Below, one piece after another: positions 58,460 to 64,000 of a stretch of 64,000 bases of DNA. Under the pieces are notes generated by a model that was not told the origin of the DNA, ran no database searches, and saw only the letters and a program-made list of their open reading frames with translations. Within the stretch, counting starts at the first letter, position 1. Every line of letters begins with the position of its first letter. Source of the stretch: Megalonaias nervosa (taxonomy: Eukaryota > Mollusca > Bivalvia > Unionida > Unionidae); contig JAECUM010001703.1 in assembly GCA_016617855.1 (NCBI GenBank), forward strand, positions 56,501-120,500. The letters run 5' to 3'. Made by a program: the position numbers and the translations under genes.

Positions 58460-58975
58460 GTGTACATGTCTGAGTGGAAGCTTGTTAGTTCTTTCATCTC
58501 TAAATTTTGTGACCAAGAAAGTGTTCTTTGGTTGAAAAAAAGAACAGAAAAAAATAAGTTACTTACCAAAGAAGAATCTTGAAAACGTTACGTATCTTTA
58601 GCCACCAACAGAGGCCTGATTTATTGCGTGAATGTCTCAAGTATTGAGTAACTGATTTTACTGCCTGAATTTCTCAGGTATCGAGTAACTTTTGAGCGAA
58701 AGAGCCAGTATGACCACGACGACCGCTTAAGGGTCATGTTCTGGTGAACATATAATTAGCAATGGAAATGCAGCTCTCAAAAATCTTAATGTGAATCAAA
58801 TAGCTCCGTACAAATTCATTCTCTTCATCGACACTGCTCAGTCTCCAAACGAGACGATATAAGACTTCATCTGATTGGTTGAATAACATAGTTTACAAGA
58901 ACATGACAACTAAGCAGTAGCGGGCAAATCTTCTTGTATAACAGTGGAGTTCTGATTTTATTCAGATTGAAATGC
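58460..58975. other. No gene recognised
   Basis: AT-rich spacer. Confidence 0.4.
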
Positions 58976-58979
58976 GCTG

Positions 58980-60660
<1,681 letters not shown>

Positions 60661-61225
60661 TCAATTTTGTGGGCGATAACTTATTGGGTTAAGAAGCACT
60701 AACTTTGATTAACAATTCTACCATTAAATAAACTACAAACAAATAACTAAACTATACCTCATTGGGCAGCCGGTAGTTGATCAGACAGCAGCCATGCCCG
60801 GTTCATGACCGCGTAGCCTCAGTTCAAGCATGACCTTATAGAGTGTGTTGGATCCACCCAGAAAACGTTTGCAGGCAATGTAATAACTAGATGCGGAAGT
60901 GTAAACACACAATCTTTGGCTGTGCTGCCTTTATGCTAGGAGGAGTTCATCATTTCAGTAGAGCAGTCATGGTACGTATTCAGTCGCACTAAAATCGATG
61001 TTTCCAACCCTTTCCATAAATGCAAGCTTCCAGTTGCAGGTTTTGCTCAGACTTTTAAAGTGGTTAATATCTATGAAACAAGGGAGGGTATCTGAAGTTA
61101 CTACCATTCATCTATATGACACAAAGCGGTAAGATATTTTTCATCGGGGATAGGGGAGGTACTGGGAAGAGGTTACATTGCAGTCTTGATTGGTAATGTA
61201 TTCAACAGAGAAATTAACGAGCGGT
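60661..61225. other. No gene recognised
   Basis: A moderately GC-richer patch at 60770-60960 was checked for a tRNA-like head; no A/B-box pair is present. Confidence 0.4.
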
Positions 61226-61247
61226 CATTTAAATTTTGCAGTCCAAG

Positions 61248-61390
61248 TATGATAGCTATCCCATCCATGGTTTGGGACCTATGACTTTACAAGAACTTGT
61301 ACCAAACACTTAACCAAGATATCCAAATGACCCTGACCTTGCATGACGGTCAAATGAAGAGTATGTGTGCATGGATAGGAAAAGCTGATC
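61248..61390 (-). repeat. Single inverted copy of the 6.3-7.2 kb repeat unit
   Basis: The minus strand reads 'caaggtcagggtcatttgga', 'atcttggttaagtgtttgg', 'gtcataggtcccaaacc' and 'atagctatcat', in the same order as the tandem units at 6.3-7.2 kb. Confidence 0.8.
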
Positions 61391-62145
61391 TATCTATCAC
61401 CTCTGTATAAAATACGCTGAAACAGCTCATTAACATTCTTGAGAACACTGACAAAAAAAGAGAAAAATCTCGCTAAGAGCTGAAAAAGATATTTCTATGG
61501 TTTAAATATCGTGAACATTTCCATGAAGCACTCGTCTTAAATGCTCACTACATCAATTATCCATGTCATTCATTGTTTGCATCAAAACCTATAAAATCTG
61601 ACATCTAACTGTGGGGCCTAAGCAAAGATTGGTCCATGTAATACACCAATCGGATTCAAACTGATATACAATAAGCAGATCTAAAATGCAACAATGAAGA
61701 TTCCTATTCCTCTGACCTTTGAACTTTCTAGTTCACTAATTATTAGTAACTATCAGAATCAGTTTTGCATTTAAATGTTAGAGAGTCGTTTCATTAGAAA
61801 TGACAACGTCTGAATGAATGTGAAAGCAGAAATTTGTTTGGTGAATCCAGAGGTCAGTATAGTATGACATTGTGCCAGTATCCATCACATGTCGGAGATC
61901 TCAGGTTTGATCAGAATGTGGAACGCAGCTACAGATACTTGCTGAAATGACATAACTAACACATACACATAAAGAAACAGAAAGTGGAAGCTTCTTGCAA
62001 GTTCTATAGCAAAATCTTTGCATATATTGTATCAAGTACGCGAAGTAATTAGTTCAATTCTAACATGGCTATTACAAATAAGTAACTAAAGACCGGAATG
62101 CACCGAGAATAATTCTCTAGCACTTTTGCCATACCTTATAAACCG
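61391..62145. other. No gene recognised
   Basis: AT-rich spacer. Confidence 0.45.
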
Positions 62146-62149
62146 ACAA

Positions 62150-62626
62150 GAAAAATAGAAAAATAATTAATTTCAATGTATATAAAAGGTATAGCATCTT
62201 TGGGACAAATTGATTTATGTGTAAGAATTGAAAGTATGAATTTAAGCTTAATCCTTGTAATTAAATTGCTTATAATTTTTGCTGCTATTGTTTCATTCAC
62301 AAGAAGAACTTATGGACATGCCGTTTAGGACTAACACACTTAATCATCATCCTTGGATGATCATGAAATACTCTCTAAATGTACCAAGTTTATAACAGTA
62401 GAATAAAGCTATTTTCGGAGCACAGTTATTTCTATTACTATTGTTATTGTTGATGTTGTTGCTGCTGCTGTTATATTACATGTTTTCACTCTGGTCGTTA
62501 TCTTTTCGCGAGATGTCTCATCGATGAGTTGGATCTCGTACACAGAATGTAAAGATGTCATCCGTGTGTAAGAAAGATCGAGATAGGTACATACATGATC
62601 ATGTGCAACACGTTTTTTCAGGTCAG

Positions 62627-62684
<58 letters not shown>

Positions 62685-63915
62685 CGATCTTCTCAGTGTG
62701 TATTTAGGACGCTGTAGATGCATGAAACCTCCCAGCCCTCTTCGCGAAAGAAACTTACTGCACTGAACAAAATACTAACACAGACAGAGAGGAGCCTCCT
62801 GTTAAAGCTTCAGCATGGTTGTTGCTGAGAAATATACTTTAATAATATTATATTAAATATTCTAGCTGAGAACCGATATATTTTAGGATTAAGTTCGTGC
62901 CAGGGATCTGAATCATACTCTTCACACGCCTTATGGCACTGCCACCACCCTGAACCAAGTAAATGAACAACCGTTACTGAATATACCTGGAAACAGCCAA
63001 CCATGTTCCCAATGAAAAGAAATCCTTTAAAAAAAAACAGCGCAATAGATTATCTTAATTTACACTGAACTTATTCAAACGCTATAAATGTATATTACTG
63101 AACAAAACTTAATCTGTCTTTGCACAGAACGAATTATATCCTTGCAAAGAACCAAAGTCCAAATAATCGTAAACGTTTAAAAATGTCTTATATCCACTAA
63201 ATCATCTATCCTATACAAGCGTAGAGAGAAGCAGCTCTTAGAACTCGATCCAATCTACGAGCTGTTTACCAACCGTCCACCTAAGCAGACAAGACAATCT
63301 ACTCATGCTAAAATTCAGCAAACAAACAGACCTTTAATGATATTTATCAAATACTTTAGCTAAGAGCCGATACATTAGTATGGTTAATTTCTTGTCCCGG
63401 CTCAAACCCGCACTATTCTCACGCCTTATGTTCATGATCCCACTCAGAACTAAGCTTATAATCGTCTGTCGGAGTATATCCCAGCTATGTCCCAATCAGA
63501 TCTAAACCATTACAAAGACAGCGTGATAACATTTCTGAACTTAAAATGATCATTTGTATATGGCTACCAAAATCAGTTATATCCTTCAACAGAAACAAGT
63601 ATGCCCTTACTCGAATCCAAAGTTGAAAATTTGACTTTAAAGTCTATAGACTTCTTGTATCCACAGAACCATCCAAATACTTCATTACGCGCAGGCTATC
63701 TGAACATATTTTGGGTATTTTCTGCGCTAACTATGTGATCCATTTATGCGTTGTAGATGTATGAGCCCCTCCCTGCACGTACTAAAACGCCTTGTACCTT
63801 AACTGCTGCCGAAAGCAAATTATGTCCATGCCCAAAACAAAGTATGTCCCTCCGCAGAAAAAAACTTTAAAATAGACTAAAACGTCTATATGTGCCTAAT
63901 CTAATCTAATTACAG
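62150..63915 (+). repeat. Unclassified repeat family, copy 4
   Basis: Collinear with 40.64-42.0 kb at an offset of about 21.4-21.5 kb: 'gaatttaagcttaatcc', 'tattgttgatgttgttgctgc' near 62443, 'attaaatattct..ctgagaaccgatata' near 62850, then 'cccaatcagatctaaacca' and 'acaaagacagcgtgataaca' near 63500. The (TG)n run at 62631 is an expansion absent from the 40-kb copy. Confidence 0.65.
62631..62682. repeat. (TG)n microsatellite
   Basis: About 26 uninterrupted TG units. Confidence 0.97.
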
Positions 63916-63918
<3 letters not shown>

Positions 63919-63991
<73 letters not shown>

Positions 63992-64000
63992 CATATATAT
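63919..64000. repeat. (TA)n microsatellite at the window edge
   Basis: TA run to 63990, an AC interruption, then more TA; it may continue past the window. Confidence 0.95.

Overview
The window is AT-rich, intron- and repeat-dominated animal DNA with no bacterial gene organisation. The content points to a mollusc, most likely a bivalve: a Mab-21/cGAS-like nucleotidyltransferase gene with an uninterrupted reading frame apart from two frameshifts, a terminal exon of a 2-aminoethylphosphonate-pyruvate transaminase, a DIRS-type tyrosine-recombinase retrotransposon, Polinton-type remnants, tRNA-headed SINEs, a hammerhead-like foldback element and many minisatellites. The species is an inference, not something the sequence proves.

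Layout. 0-1.75 kb: decayed Polinton/adintovirus-like genes (a Q-rich protein with two homologous segments, then a packaging-type ATPase). 3.0-3.3 kb: tail of a hAT transposase. 4.1-4.8 kb: tandem repeats. 5220-5371: last coding exon of a phosphonate-pathway transaminase (+ strand), followed by about 6.6 kb of AT-rich DNA with a ~160-bp tandem repeat and paired poly(A) signals near 11.95 kb. 12.9-14.7 kb: a complete but dead hAT transposon with perfect 14-bp terminal inverted repeats. 15.4-16.4 kb: a minus-strand tRNA-SINE fused to a 58-bp tandem array. 18.05-18.33 kb: foldback element with a hammerhead-ribozyme-like core. 19.5-21.96 kb: the Mab-21/cGAS-like gene (- strand), the only near-intact protein gene. 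22.6-23.0 kb: family-B DNA polymerase remnant. 25.6-26.5 kb: LINE ORF1 remnant (-). 27.1-30.4 kb: two SINEs of a second family, one inserted into an unidentified coding-like relic. 31.4-33.3 kb: three hairpin/foldback units. 34.7-42.3 kb: an unclassified 0.5-0.65 kb repeat family, interrupted by a Jockey-like LINE fragment; the family returns at 62.2-63.9 kb. 42.76-47.64 kb: a DIRS-like element with inverted terminal repeats and a nested SINE. 50.0-50.8 kb: another SINE with a nine-unit 49-bp minisatellite. 51.7-58.0 kb: successive minisatellites, the largest a 46-bp array of about 26 units, with two possible exons of an unidentified + strand gene. 59.0-64.0 kb: degenerate repeats and microsatellites.

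Functionally only two host genes can be argued: the transaminase (2-aminoethylphosphonate to phosphonoacetaldehyde) and the Mab-21/cGAS-like receptor (nucleotide second-messenger innate sensing in related proteins). Nothing links them. Everything else recognisable is mobile-element debris in several layers: SINEs sit inside a DIRS element and inside an older relic, and several SINE tails have expanded into minisatellites. The most unusual item is the foldback element whose central stem-loop carries CUGAUGA...GAAA flanked by matching helices.
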